Shown piece after piece: positions 25,056 to 34,100 of a DNA stretch of 64,000 bases. The DNA lies in NCBI RefSeq assembly GCF_014640075.1, contig NZ_BMGG01000007.1:248001-312000 (forward strand), given 5' to 3'. Position numbers and translations under genes: made by a program. Position 1 is the first letter of the stretch. The number at the start of each line of letters is the position of its first letter. The DNA comes from Chelatococcus reniformis. GTDB lineage: Bacteria; Pseudomonadota; Alphaproteobacteria; Rhizobiales; Beijerinckiaceae. The notes under the pieces were generated by a model. It did no database searches, was not told the origin of the DNA, and saw only the letters and a list, made by a program, of their open reading frames with translations.

Positions 25056-25964
25056 TCACATATCCTGTACGTTGCGGCGAGGGGAAAGGTCGGACAGTTC
25101 GCGCTCGGGTCTGTCCCGGAAAGGTGCGCTTTGAAGCCAAGCGGTGATCTGATCAAGTAGCCACACGCGATGGGGCGGCCATTCGAGATGGTGGTCGTTG
25201 CTGGGAAAATATTCAAGGCGCAGCCGGGGGCCAAAATCAATGGCCGGAAACGCATCTAGCAACTGCTCCCGGTAACAGTGCCGATGCTGCATCCCGCCCG
25301 TGAACAATGCAAATACCTCGACATCGTTGTCGACCAGCCCACGGTATACGGCCTCCAGGCCTGCGTACACCGCCGGTGAATTGGGATCGAACGGAGGTGT
25401 AGTGCTGTTGCTAAATGTCAAGCCTTTGACTTGCATTTTAAGCCTGCGCCAGAGGGGGTGGCTGCCATCGGCGAGTTCGGACCACGTCGTGCGGTGAGCG
25501 AGCCGCTGTTGAAGGTGCAAGCGCCGATAACGGGCCGTTCTGGGAATGAGTGGATCGATCAGCATCGCGCCGACGACGCGGCGATCAAGCGAAGCACGAT
25601 GCGCCGCCAAGGTCGCGCCATCGCAAAGTCCGAGTAAGACCACTCGTTCGCCCATGGCTGCGAAATAGTCCAAGGCCAATCGGATGTCGTCGACCGCTGC
25701 GTTGCCGGGGGACAAGCCGTCGCCTCTCGTCAGGCTGTCACCGATGCCCGACAAGTCGAACCGAAGCATCCGGTAGCCAAGCGCTGCCAGGCGACGGGCG
25801 AGGGAGACGTAAACCCGGCCTTGGCCGCTTCGCACCAGGATTCCGCCGTTGATCGCCACGACAACGGGCAACGTCGGATCAGGGCGCGAAGCCTGTGTGA
25901 TGATCCCGACCAGGCTGTCGCCAAGGCCGAAAGTCACCGCGCGTTCGCTGATCGTCCCGCTCAC
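25056..25964 (-). CDS. Alpha/beta hydrolase, exosortase-A-system hydrolase 1-like, Cys at the nucleophile elbow
   Basis: Protein of 302 aa with an alpha/beta-hydrolase layout: ARRLAALGYRMLRFDLSGIGDS near residue 72-93, the nucleophile elbow GLCDGATLAAHR near 130 (Cys in place of Ser), and NDHHLEWPPHRVWL near the C-terminus supplying a His. The GLCDG elbow is what I recall from the first of the paired hydrolases in exosortase A gene sets. The start is a GTG overlapping the stop of the preceding hydrolase (GTGA), so the two are made together; a longer frame to 26039 is ignored. Position at the end of an assembly line without a thioesterase makes it a candidate for product release or editing. 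Last gene of the operon. Confidence 0.72.
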   Translation of the reverse strand: MSGTISERAVTFGLGDSLVGIITQASRPDPTLPVVVAINGGILVRSGQGRVYVSLARRLAALGYRMLRFDLSGIGDSLTRGDGLSPGNAAVDDIRLALDYFAAMGERVVLLGLCDGATLAAHRASLDRRVVGAMLIDPLIPRTARYRRLHLQQRLAHRTTWSELADGSHPLWRRLKMQVKGLTFSNSTTPPFDPNSPAVYAGLEAVYRGLVDNDVEVFALFTGGMQHRHCYREQLLDAFPAIDFGPRLRLEYFPSNDHHLEWPPHRVWLLDQITAWLQSAPFRDRPERELSDLSPRRNVQDM

Positions 25965-26746
25965 CCCATCCACGCGGTGATCCTCCCCAACGCGTTGACC
26001 GGCATCGGGCCGCCGAACTCGGGCGAGTCCTCCCTCCACGGAGGCCGATCGCGAACGCGCTCGAGCGTCAACCGGTTCGGTATCACGTTTGCGATGGTGC
26101 CGAGGGCGGCAGCGTCAGTGCCGCGCGACTCGCTGAGCACAAGGAGGATCTTTTGCTTCAACCGTGTCAAGAGACCGGCCAGATCGATCGCCGCCATTTG
26201 CTGCTCGATCCTGGCTGGAAGAGGGTGGCACAGCCGGTTGGGCGTGTCCGCCGGCGGAAGCGGTAAATAGCGCGTGCGTTCATTGACCCAAGCGGCGTGC
26301 TTGAGTTCGAGCTCATCGAGATAGCTGCGCCCGACCACGACCGGATCCCAGAGCACGAGTCGGTCGATATCGACCCGGCGTACCGCCGCCTCGGCGGCGA
26401 GCGCCGCGCCGATCCGCGCTCCGATGAGCGAAACGCGCAGGGCGCCGGCCATGCTCTTCAGTTCATCGATGGCCGAGTCGATATCGGTGCGCCAGCCTTC
26501 GAGATCGGCTTCCGTGCTTTCTCCCGCTGAATCGCCAGCGCCGAAATAGTCGAAGCGCAGCACGTGATAGCCGCCCGCCGCCAGATTGAGGGCGAGGCGA
26601 CGGAAGACGCCATGGGAAAACGTGTACTCCGGCCCCCAAGGCGCGCAGAATACGACCGCACGCGGCGCCTTCGCATTCAAACCCTCCGCCGGATCGTAGA
26701 CTCCGAAAAGTCGTCGTTGGCCTTCACCAAAGAAGAACGGTGTCAT
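25961..26746 (-). CDS. Alpha/beta hydrolase-fold protein, exosortase-A-system hydrolase 2-like, no catalytic Ser
   Basis: Protein of 261 aa starting MTPFFFGEGQRRLFGVYDPA, with FCAPWGPEYTFSHGVFRRLA near residue 33 and GGYHVLRFDYFGAGDS near 57-72. The elbow expected to be G-x-S-x-G reads SLIGARIGAALA near residue 108, so Arg stands at the nucleophile position, and no obvious catalytic His is seen at the C-terminus. This agrees with my recollection of the second exosortase-A-associated hydrolase. It may be an inactive partner of the Cys-type hydrolase or an acyl-carrier binding protein. ATG overlaps the NRPS stop (ATGA), which ties it to the assembly line. Confidence 0.7.
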   Translation of the reverse strand: MTPFFFGEGQRRLFGVYDPAEGLNAKAPRAVVFCAPWGPEYTFSHGVFRRLALNLAAGGYHVLRFDYFGAGDSAGESTEADLEGWRTDIDSAIDELKSMAGALRVSLIGARIGAALAAEAAVRRVDIDRLVLWDPVVVGRSYLDELELKHAAWVNERTRYLPLPPADTPNRLCHPLPARIEQQMAAIDLAGLLTRLKQKILLVLSESRGTDAAALGTIANVIPNRLTLERVRDRPPWREDSPEFGGPMPVNALGRITAWMG

Positions 26747-29700
26747 TGGCCCAATCCGGCTCCATTGCGCTGGATACCCGCGGCAACCTCGCGCAGCGAC
26801 TGGAAGTACAATGCGCGAGGGTCCATTCGCGAACCGAGGCGCCGTTGGACGGCTGCGGCGACGCGCAGGGACAGCAATGAGTGGCCTCCAAGCTCAAAAA
26901 AATTGTCGCCGGGCCCGATGTCCCTGGCGTCCAGGAGCTCGCACCAGATGTCGGCCAGCGTCCGCTCGATTCCGTCCGCCGGGGGCTCGTCGCGCCTGTG
27001 CGCCCTTGTTCCAGCGCGGAACGGGTTCGGCAGTCGCGCGCGATCCACCTTGCCACTCGGCAATAGAGGTACCGCTTCGAGCGTCACGAACAGAGCAGGC
27101 ACCATGTAATCGGGAAGCTTGGCGCGTAGATAGCGGCGCAACTCGCTTGTCGTGGGCTCGCCTCCGAGCCAGAAGGCGAGGTAAGCCACGAGCGCGGAAC
27201 CGCTGCCACCATTCGAAACCGAGACGTAGGCCTGACGAACGGCAGGGTGGGACGAAAGTGCAGCCTCGACTTCCCCGAGCTCTATGCGGAACCCGCGAAT
27301 TTTGATCTGGCCGTCGCGGCGGCCGATGAAATCGAGCGTGGCGTCGGCCCGCCAGCGCGCTAGGTCGCCCGTGCGGTATACCCTCTCGGTGCGACCGAGG
27401 ATGCGGAGATCAACGAACCGCTCGGCGGTCAGGTCCGGCCGATTGCGATAGCCGCGCGCCACGCCGTCTCCGGCGATCACCAGTTCGCCCGGCGCTCCGA
27501 CGGGAGCGAGAGTTCCAGATGGCTCCAACACATAGATCCGTGTGTTGGGGATCGGTCCCCCAATCGGCCGGCGGCCGCCGCCGACGTCGGCAGCCACCAC
27601 TCGGTGCATCGCGGACCAGACGGTTGTCTCGGTCGGCCCGTAGACATTCCATAAGTTCTCCACCCGATCGATCAGCGCTTCAGCTAGGTCGACCGGCATG
27701 GCCTCACCACCACAGAGCGCCGTCAGATCGGCCTTGCCCTGCCAGCCGTCTTCCAGGAGTAGCCGCCACGTCGTGGGGGTGGCCTGGAACAGGCCGATAT
27801 CGTGTGCGTCGATCAGCGAGGTGAGCGCCGAGCCGTCCACCGTGTCCGCGGAGTCCGCGAGTACAACGCGCCCGCCGCTCGTCAGCGGCAGCCAAAGTTC
27901 CAGGCCCGCGATATCGAATGCAGGCGTCGTGACCGCGAGCAGCGTCTTGCCGGCGGCTGGGCCAAGCTTGAGGCGCATCGCGTCGAGAAACGCGGCCAAG
28001 TTGCCATGCGTGACCTCGACGCCTTTCGGTCTACCCGTGGAGCCGGACGTGTAGATCAGATAGGCGATGTCGTCAGCCCCGATCGATACCTGAGGTGGGC
28101 GATCGGGCGCGGCGGCGATCGCGGTCGCCTGCTCGTCCAGAAGCAGTACGGAGGCAAACGCGAACTGGCCGGCAAGATCGGACGTGGTCAAAACGCACAT
28201 CACGTCCGCGTCCTCGAGGATCAACCGCGTGCGCTCGACCGGATGTGCCGGGTCGAGCGGAACGTAGGCGGCACCGGCCTTCAACACCGCGGCGAGGGCG
28301 AGGGGAAGGTTCAGGCCGCGTTCCAGGCACACTCCGACGCGCGTGCCCGTCTTTGCGCCGAGCCCCACGAGTCGATGGGCGATCTCGTTGCTCTGCGCAT
28401 CGAAAGCGGCGAAGTCGAGCTCAGCTGTTCCGGCCCGGATCGCCACAGTGCCCGGGTGCTGCCGCGCGATTTCGGCGATCTGCCGATGAACCGGTCGCTC
28501 GCGATCGAACCTGTGAGCCGTGGCGTTCCAGTCGTTCGCCATACGGTGCGCCTCGTCGTCCGACACCAGCGGCACATCATGCAGACGCGCCTCGGGTGTC
28601 TGGTGGGCCGCACGCAACAGGCGGCGGAATTGCCCGTGGAGGCGTTCGATCGTCGCCTCCTCGAAGAGGACCGCATCGTATTCGTATGCCGCAAGCATAG
28701 CGCCGGCTTGAGGGCCTGCGCTGGCGCGGGACAGCTCGAGGCTGAGGTCGAAGCGCGAGGCCCCGGTATCGCCGTCGATCGGCGCGGCGACGGTGCTACC
28801 TGGCGCCGGATCTTCACCGCCCTGGAAGTCCATCAAGGTGAACAGGGTTTGGAACAAGGGCGGATACGATGACGTGCGAGGTGGGTTGACGGCTTCGACG
28901 ACCATATCGAACGGGAGATCGCTGTGCCGGAAAGCTGCAAGCGTCCTGTTCTTGGTGCGCTCGAGCAATTCGGTGAAGCGCGGCGAGCCGCTGAGGTCAC
29001 CGCGCAGCGCGACATCGTTGACGAAGCAGCCGACGATATCCGCGAGGCCTTCCTCGTCGCGCGTCGCAAGCGGAGTGCCGACGACGATGTCATCCTGGCC
29101 GCACAGACGCGACAGGAGCGTCTGCCAGACGGCGAGCAGGGCCATGAACAGCGTCGCCCCGCGTGTGCGGGCAACGTCCTTGAGCGCCTCGACGTCGGCC
29201 TTGTCGATATGGCCGCAATAGCGGCCGCCGCGGCTGGAGCCCTGTGCGCGCCGTGGCCGGTCCACGGGGAGATCGAGGCGCGGGGCCTGCGCCAGCGTCT
29301 CGCGCCAGAACGCGATGTGCCCGGCGAAGCCCTTCGTCTGTGCTCTGTTGCGCTCCCATGACGCGAAGTCCGAATACTGAAGTTTCAGCAAGGGCAGCCG
29401 GGCAGAGCGCCTCTCGGCGCGGGCATGATAGAATTCGTGCAGATCCCGCCAGACGATGTCCAGCGAGCGACCATCCGCGATGATGTGGTGGACGACGAAG
29501 ACGATGAAATATTCGCTCGGCGTCAGGCGAACGGCGCGCATCAGCGCAAGTTTGCCTTCGGCCATGCTGAGGGGGGTGCGGAGCGCCTCGCGCCCGAACG
29601 TCCGCACGGCCTCCTCAACGTCGGTGGGAGGATCGCTCGATAGGTCGACGACATCCAAGGCGATGCGCGCGCGCGGCAGAACGTCGAGGACAGGCTCGCC

Positions 29701-30129
29701 GTCCACGGCCACAATCCGAGTGCGGAAGGCCTCATGGCGCGCGAACAAGTCGTCCACCGCCGCCGCGAAGATATCTAGATCGAGCGGCTCGCGGACTCGG
29801 AGCGAACTTCCGATGCTGTAGCGCAGCGAACCGGGGTCGATCTGGTCGAGAAACCACAGACGCTTCTGTACGGAGGACAGCGGCAGACCCGTGGCGGCAG
29901 CACGCGGCCGGATCCGCTCCCCGGCGGCTTGCGATGCGGGCTGCACGCCACGCTCGTTCAGCACCGAGATGATGGCATCGCGGTTTGCCGCGATCTCCTG
30001 GCGTGAATCGGCATCGATGGCGTTGCGCGGGGCTCGGAAGCGCAGATTGCCGGCCTCGACCCACAGGTCGACCCCGCGCGCGCTCAGCCGCAGAAGAATT
30101 GCCTCAGCGATCATATAGGAGTGAGACAT
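26743..30129 (-). CDS. NRPS module: TubC-type docking domain, condensation, adenylation (glycine-like code), PCP
   Basis: One complete elongation module of 1128 aa. Residues 6-58 match a TubC N-terminal docking domain. The condensation domain (about 82-515) starts LPLSSVQKRLWFLDQID and has intact HHIIADG at 214-220. The adenylation domain (about 535-1010) has YTSGSTGRPKG near 695, FDIAGLE near 740, NVYGPTETT near 840 and Lys in PSGKVDR near 1020. My by-eye specificity code is D-I-L-Q-L-G-V-V-W-K, close to the published glycine code DILQLGLIWK. The carrier motif LGGHSLL is near 1081. Only about 40 residues follow, so there is no thioesterase, reductase or terminal condensation domain. It should accept the chain from PKS protein F and form an N-acyl amino acid. 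The 106-bp repeat lies 24 bases upstream of its ATG. Confidence 0.93.
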   Translation of the reverse strand: MSHSYMIAEAILLRLSARGVDLWVEAGNLRFRAPRNAIDADSRQEIAANRDAIISVLNERGVQPASQAAGERIRPRAAATGLPLSSVQKRLWFLDQIDPGSLRYSIGSSLRVREPLDLDIFAAAVDDLFARHEAFRTRIVAVDGEPVLDVLPRARIALDVVDLSSDPPTDVEEAVRTFGREALRTPLSMAEGKLALMRAVRLTPSEYFIVFVVHHIIADGRSLDIVWRDLHEFYHARAERRSARLPLLKLQYSDFASWERNRAQTKGFAGHIAFWRETLAQAPRLDLPVDRPRRAQGSSRGGRYCGHIDKADVEALKDVARTRGATLFMALLAVWQTLLSRLCGQDDIVVGTPLATRDEEGLADIVGCFVNDVALRGDLSGSPRFTELLERTKNRTLAAFRHSDLPFDMVVEAVNPPRTSSYPPLFQTLFTLMDFQGGEDPAPGSTVAAPIDGDTGASRFDLSLELSRASAGPQAGAMLAAYEYDAVLFEEATIERLHGQFRRLLRAAHQTPEARLHDVPLVSDDEAHRMANDWNATAHRFDRERPVHRQIAEIARQHPGTVAIRAGTAELDFAAFDAQSNEIAHRLVGLGAKTGTRVGVCLERGLNLPLALAAVLKAGAAYVPLDPAHPVERTRLILEDADVMCVLTTSDLAGQFAFASVLLLDEQATAIAAAPDRPPQVSIGADDIAYLIYTSGSTGRPKGVEVTHGNLAAFLDAMRLKLGPAAGKTLLAVTTPAFDIAGLELWLPLTSGGRVVLADSADTVDGSALTSLIDAHDIGLFQATPTTWRLLLEDGWQGKADLTALCGGEAMPVDLAEALIDRVENLWNVYGPTETTVWSAMHRVVAADVGGGRRPIGGPIPNTRIYVLEPSGTLAPVGAPGELVIAGDGVARGYRNRPDLTAERFVDLRILGRTERVYRTGDLARWRADATLDFIGRRDGQIKIRGFRIELGEVEAALSSHPAVRQAYVSVSNGGSGSALVAYLAFWLGGEPTTSELRRYLRAKLPDYMVPALFVTLEAVPLLPSGKVDRARLPNPFRAGTRAHRRDEPPADGIERTLADIWCELLDARDIGPGDNFFELGGHSLLSLRVAAAVQRRLGSRMDPRALYFQSLREVAAGIQRNGAGLGQ

Positions 30130-30152
30130 GGCTTCTTCGCTGCTACTTCCCG

Positions 30153-30258
30153 CTAGAGCATTTCCGCGTTTCTTCGAATCGCGGAAACGCGATATCTATT
30201 TGTTTTGCCGCGTTTTCTTCACGCGAACCGGCGTCCACTTCGCTCGAAAACGCTCTAG
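30153..30258 (-). repeat. 106-bp dispersed intergenic repeat, copy 3
   Basis: Reverse-oriented copy inside the biosynthetic operon, between the EamA permease and the NRPS gene. The middle differs from the other copies: its inverted arms are GCGTTTC/GAAACGC instead of TAGAGCATTTC/GAAATGCTCTA. The CTAG tip supplies the TAG stop of the permease (30257-30255). A structured RNA at this point could attenuate, or protect, the NRPS part of the transcript. Confidence 0.83.
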
Positions 30259-31181
30259 CCGCTGCTCGGCTCGCCACTCGGTCCGATGTCGAACCGATCG
30301 GCACGAATCCAGAGGGTTCCGATTAGAACAACGAGTGCGGTCAGCCCGAGAGCGACGCGCGGACGCAGTGCCCCGCCGCCGACGACCGACAGAACTCCAT
30401 CGATGCAGAATGCTTGCGTGAAGAGCGCGTTGGCACCGCCCCAAGCCGGAGCTGCGCGGCAGGCGTGATCCAGCGCCAGCAGCACCGCGAAGCCAGCGCC
30501 TCCGAGGATGGTCAGCAACACCAGATCATGGGCGTCCGGCCAAATCCACACGCTCGGCATGGCAGGCGTGGCCGCGACGAACACGGCAATCGCGGTGTAG
30601 AACATGTTCGTCGAGAGAGGCTGCTCCCGCAACGAACGTGTCAGCACGACGTACAGGCTGAACGACCCCGCCGCCGCCAAGGCTAGGCCGATGGCGGACA
30701 GCGATGGCGAGCGCACATGCCCGAACATGGCAGCCACGCACAGAGCTCCGACAAAGCTCGCGGCCACGACGGCCCACGGCGGCCGCTCTTTGAGGCAGAC
30801 GGCCGCGATGGCGATGATCAAGGCGGGCGCCATCCAGAACATGGACCAGACGAACTCCACTGCGATGCCATGCGCGAGAGCGATGGCAAACGAACCCGGC
30901 ATGACGATCATCATAAGCGACCGGCAGACGTGCGATACGGGCCGTGACGTACGCCAAAAGGTGACCGGCGTTCGCTGCCCCCAGATGAGCAAGACGATCA
31001 TCAGGTGTACGGCATACCGGCACCAGACGATCTGAAGCAGACTCAGGGGTTCGCGCAGCTCCGCGACGAGCAGCAGCTCCAGCCCGGCCCAGCCGATGCC
31101 GAACAAGCCCGCCCACGCCATGGCCCGGCGCACGGCATTGTCGCCGGCCACCCAGCGCATCAGGGCGTCGGCCTGGGTCAT
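30255..31181 (-). CDS. EamA/DMT-family permease within the PKS/NRPS operon
   Basis: Inner-membrane protein of 308 aa with about ten hydrophobic helices in two EamA-like halves (for example LFGIGWAGLELLLVAEL near residue 26, GSFAIALAHGIAVEFVWSMFW near 95, and LAAAGSFSLYVVLTRSL near 165). PALIIAIAAVCLKERPPW is the conserved end of the first repeat. ATG at 31181 overlaps the stop of PKS gene F (ATGA), so expression is coupled to the synthase. DMT proteins are metabolite exporters, and export or self-resistance for the final product is the natural inference. The C-terminal tail ends in a stop codon created by the 106-bp repeat, so the last residues may be non-native. Confidence 0.85.
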   Translation of the reverse strand: MTQADALMRWVAGDNAVRRAMAWAGLFGIGWAGLELLLVAELREPLSLLQIVWCRYAVHLMIVLLIWGQRTPVTFWRTSRPVSHVCRSLMMIVMPGSFAIALAHGIAVEFVWSMFWMAPALIIAIAAVCLKERPPWAVVAASFVGALCVAAMFGHVRSPSLSAIGLALAAAGSFSLYVVLTRSLREQPLSTNMFYTAIAVFVAATPAMPSVWIWPDAHDLVLLTILGGAGFAVLLALDHACRAAPAWGGANALFTQAFCIDGVLSVVGGGALRPRVALGLTALVVLIGTLWIRADRFDIGPSGEPSSG

Positions 31182-34100
31182 AGCTGGCCTTCCTCCCATT
31201 CCATCTCGGCGTCGACCGCCGGCGCCTCGCCCGGGCCGCCGTCATCGAACGCGAGCTCGCTCATGACGATGCGCCCGACATCGGTCAGACTGGCACCGCC
31301 CAGCAGATCCGCTACCGCCAGGCGCACGCCGAGCGCGGCCAGCACGCGGTTGCGGAACTCCATCGCCATCAGGGAATCCATTCCCAGGTTGAGCAGCCGC
31401 TCGTGCCGGTCGACCTTCTGTGTCGCCGGCAGGGCCAGGACGCGCAGGACCTGATCGGCCAGGAAGGCGTCGAGCAAGCCGCGCCTGGCCTCCGGCTCCG
31501 CCGCGCGCAGATCTGCGCCGATCGTGACGGGCAGTGTCGGCTCGGCAGCGGCGGCGGAGGCGTCGACCAGCCCCCGATAGAAGGGCCCGACCGTTGCCGG
31601 CAGGCGCGAACGCACGATGGGGACCGCCGCGACCTGGGGGCCATCGCCGCTGGCCAGCAGCGCGCCGAGCATCTCCATCCCGGAATCCGGCGTGATCATC
31701 TCCAGGCCCATCGCCGCCCAGCGCCTGTGATGGTCTTCACCGACGCCCGCGGCCATGCCCACCTCTGCCCAACTGCCCCAACTGATGCTGAGCGCCGGCC
31801 GCCCGCTCGCGTGCCGATAGCTGGCAAGTGCGTCGAGGAAACCGTTGGCGGCCGCGTAGTTGCCTTGGCCCGGCGATCCGAGCAGCGAGGCGCCGGAGGA
31901 GAACAGGACGAAGAAGTCCAGGGGATCGCTCAAGGTCAGTTCGTGGAGCAACCAGCCGCCGCGAACCTTCGGCGCCATCACGCGCGCAAAGCGCTCCGGC
32001 GTCTGCTCGGACAGCATGCCGTCGTCGAGTACGCCGGCGGCGTGAAGGACGCCGCGGATCGGACCCAAGCCGCTGCGGGCGTCAGCCAGGAGGTCCGCCA
32101 GGGCGGCGCGATCGCCCACGTCCGCTTGAGCGGTCTGCACTGTTGCCCCACTCGTCTCGAGGCGCTGGATGGCAGACAGCGCGTCCGGGCCGGGCGCGCG
32201 GCGCCCCATGAGGATGAGCTTGCGCGCGCCCTGCTGGACGAGCCATTCGGCGGTCGTCAGCCCGAGGCCGGTCAGCCCGCCGGTGATCACATAGACGCCA
32301 TCATCGCGGATGGCCGCCGGCTTGGGCTGAGTGACCACGACCTTTCCGGTGTGCAGCCCCTGGCCCATGTAGCGGAACGCGTCTTCGGCCTGGTGCAAGG
32401 GGTAGACGGTCTGCGGCAACGGGCGCAGTGGCCCGTCGTCCATGTCGGCGAGAATGTCGACCAGCATCGACCGGATCCGTTCCGGCTCGGCGGCGGCGAC
32501 CTCGCCCAGGTAGAGCGGGTGATAGTCGATGCCGGGAAACCGGGCGGCAACGGTCTCGCGCGTCCAGATATCGGTCTTGCCGATCTCGACGAAGCTCCCA
32601 CCCTGGGCAACGAGGCCCAGGCTGGCGGGTATGAATTCGCCCGCCAGCGAGTTCAGCACGATGTCGACCCCCGCTCCCCCCGTATCGCGATGGATGTCGT
32701 CGACGAAATCGAGCGAGCGGGAATCGCTGACGAAATGAACGCCGAGGCTCCGGGCGAGGACCCGTTTGGCTGCCGTTCCCGCCGTGCCGAAGACGGTCGC
32801 TCCCGCGCGCAGTGCGATCTGCGTCGCCGCCATGCCGACGCCCCCGGTCACCGCGTGGATCAGCACGCGATCGCCCGGCTTGATGTGGGAGAGGGCCCGC
32901 AGCGCATAGTCCGCGGTCAGGAACGTCACCGGAACGGTGGCAGCCTCTTGGTAGGATACGAACGGCGGCTTGCGGACGGTCATCGTCTCCGGCGCGATCA
33001 CATAGGATGCGAAGCTGCGATCGACCATGGCGACCACGTCCTCGCCCACGGAGAGGCGCGTGACGCCGGCGCCCACCGCCGTCACGACACCGGCGCATTC
33101 GTTGCCGAGCGGGCCGGCCTCGCCCTGGTACATGCCGAGCGCGTTCAGCACGTCGCGAAAATTCAGCCCGGTCGCATGCACCCGGATCTCGACCTCGCCA
33201 GGACCCGGCGGCCGGCGTTCGGCCGCAACGAGGGACAGGTTGCCCAGGGATCCGCGTTCGGCGATGTCGAGCAGGACCGGCGTGCCCTCGGCCGTCGTCT
33301 CCTGCTCCCGAAGCTTGAGCCTGGCGACGAAGCGCTCGCCGCCGCGATAAGCGACCCGATCCTCGCCGTCCCGCGAGCAGGCCTCGGCGAAGACCCTGTC
33401 GCCGTCTTCGGCCTCGCGTGCCGCGTCGAGGTCGATCCGGGCGAGCCCGCACGTCGGATATTCGGAGGCGGCGACGCCGGCGAAGGTCCAGATCGGCGTC
33501 TGGACCAGATCGGCTGAAAGCTGTCCGAGCTGCTGCGTCGCGCGGGTCACCACCATGACGCGCGCCGCGCGGTTCACGACCGCGCGCAAGGCGAAGAGCG
33601 CCGCCGTCACATGCGTGGCGTGCGCTGCTTCGATGGCGGTCAGATCGGCGAGCCCTTCCGGCCCATCGAGGGGCCACAGCAGCACTGCGCCGTGCAAGGG
33701 ACGATCGATCGGCGCCGCCGCCGCCACCGCCGCGGCAATATCCGCCTCGGTCATGGAACCCGGGCAAGGCACGAGCTCGGCAGAAGCGCCGGCCAGGCGC
33801 AACTGCGCTGCCAGGCCATCGCCGACACCGCCCTGGTCCGCCAGGATCAGCCAATTCTGCCCCGCGACCTGAGACGGATCGTCGTTCGGTGCGCTGGCAA
33901 GCCATTCCACGCCGAAGCGCCAGTCCGCCTTCGGACCGTTGGCGCGACGCTGGCGTTCGAGCGCGGCGCGGGTGATGCGGCGGACTTCGAAGCCGATCAC
34001 CTCGGCGACGAGTGCGCCGGCGGCATCGAAGATGGCGAAATCGGCCTCGGCGACACCGCTGCCCTCACCGCCCGTCGTCACCGCAACCCGGCACGTCACG

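Noticed and set aside
25056-26746. An exosortase/PEP-CTERM exopolysaccharide locus
   Set aside because: Only the two hydrolases resemble that system; no exosortase, glycosyltransferase or PEP-CTERM protein is present.
26743-26900. A thioesterase or reductase domain at the end of the NRPS protein
   Set aside because: Only about 40 residues follow the PCP motif and none matches GxSxG or a reductase Rossmann motif.
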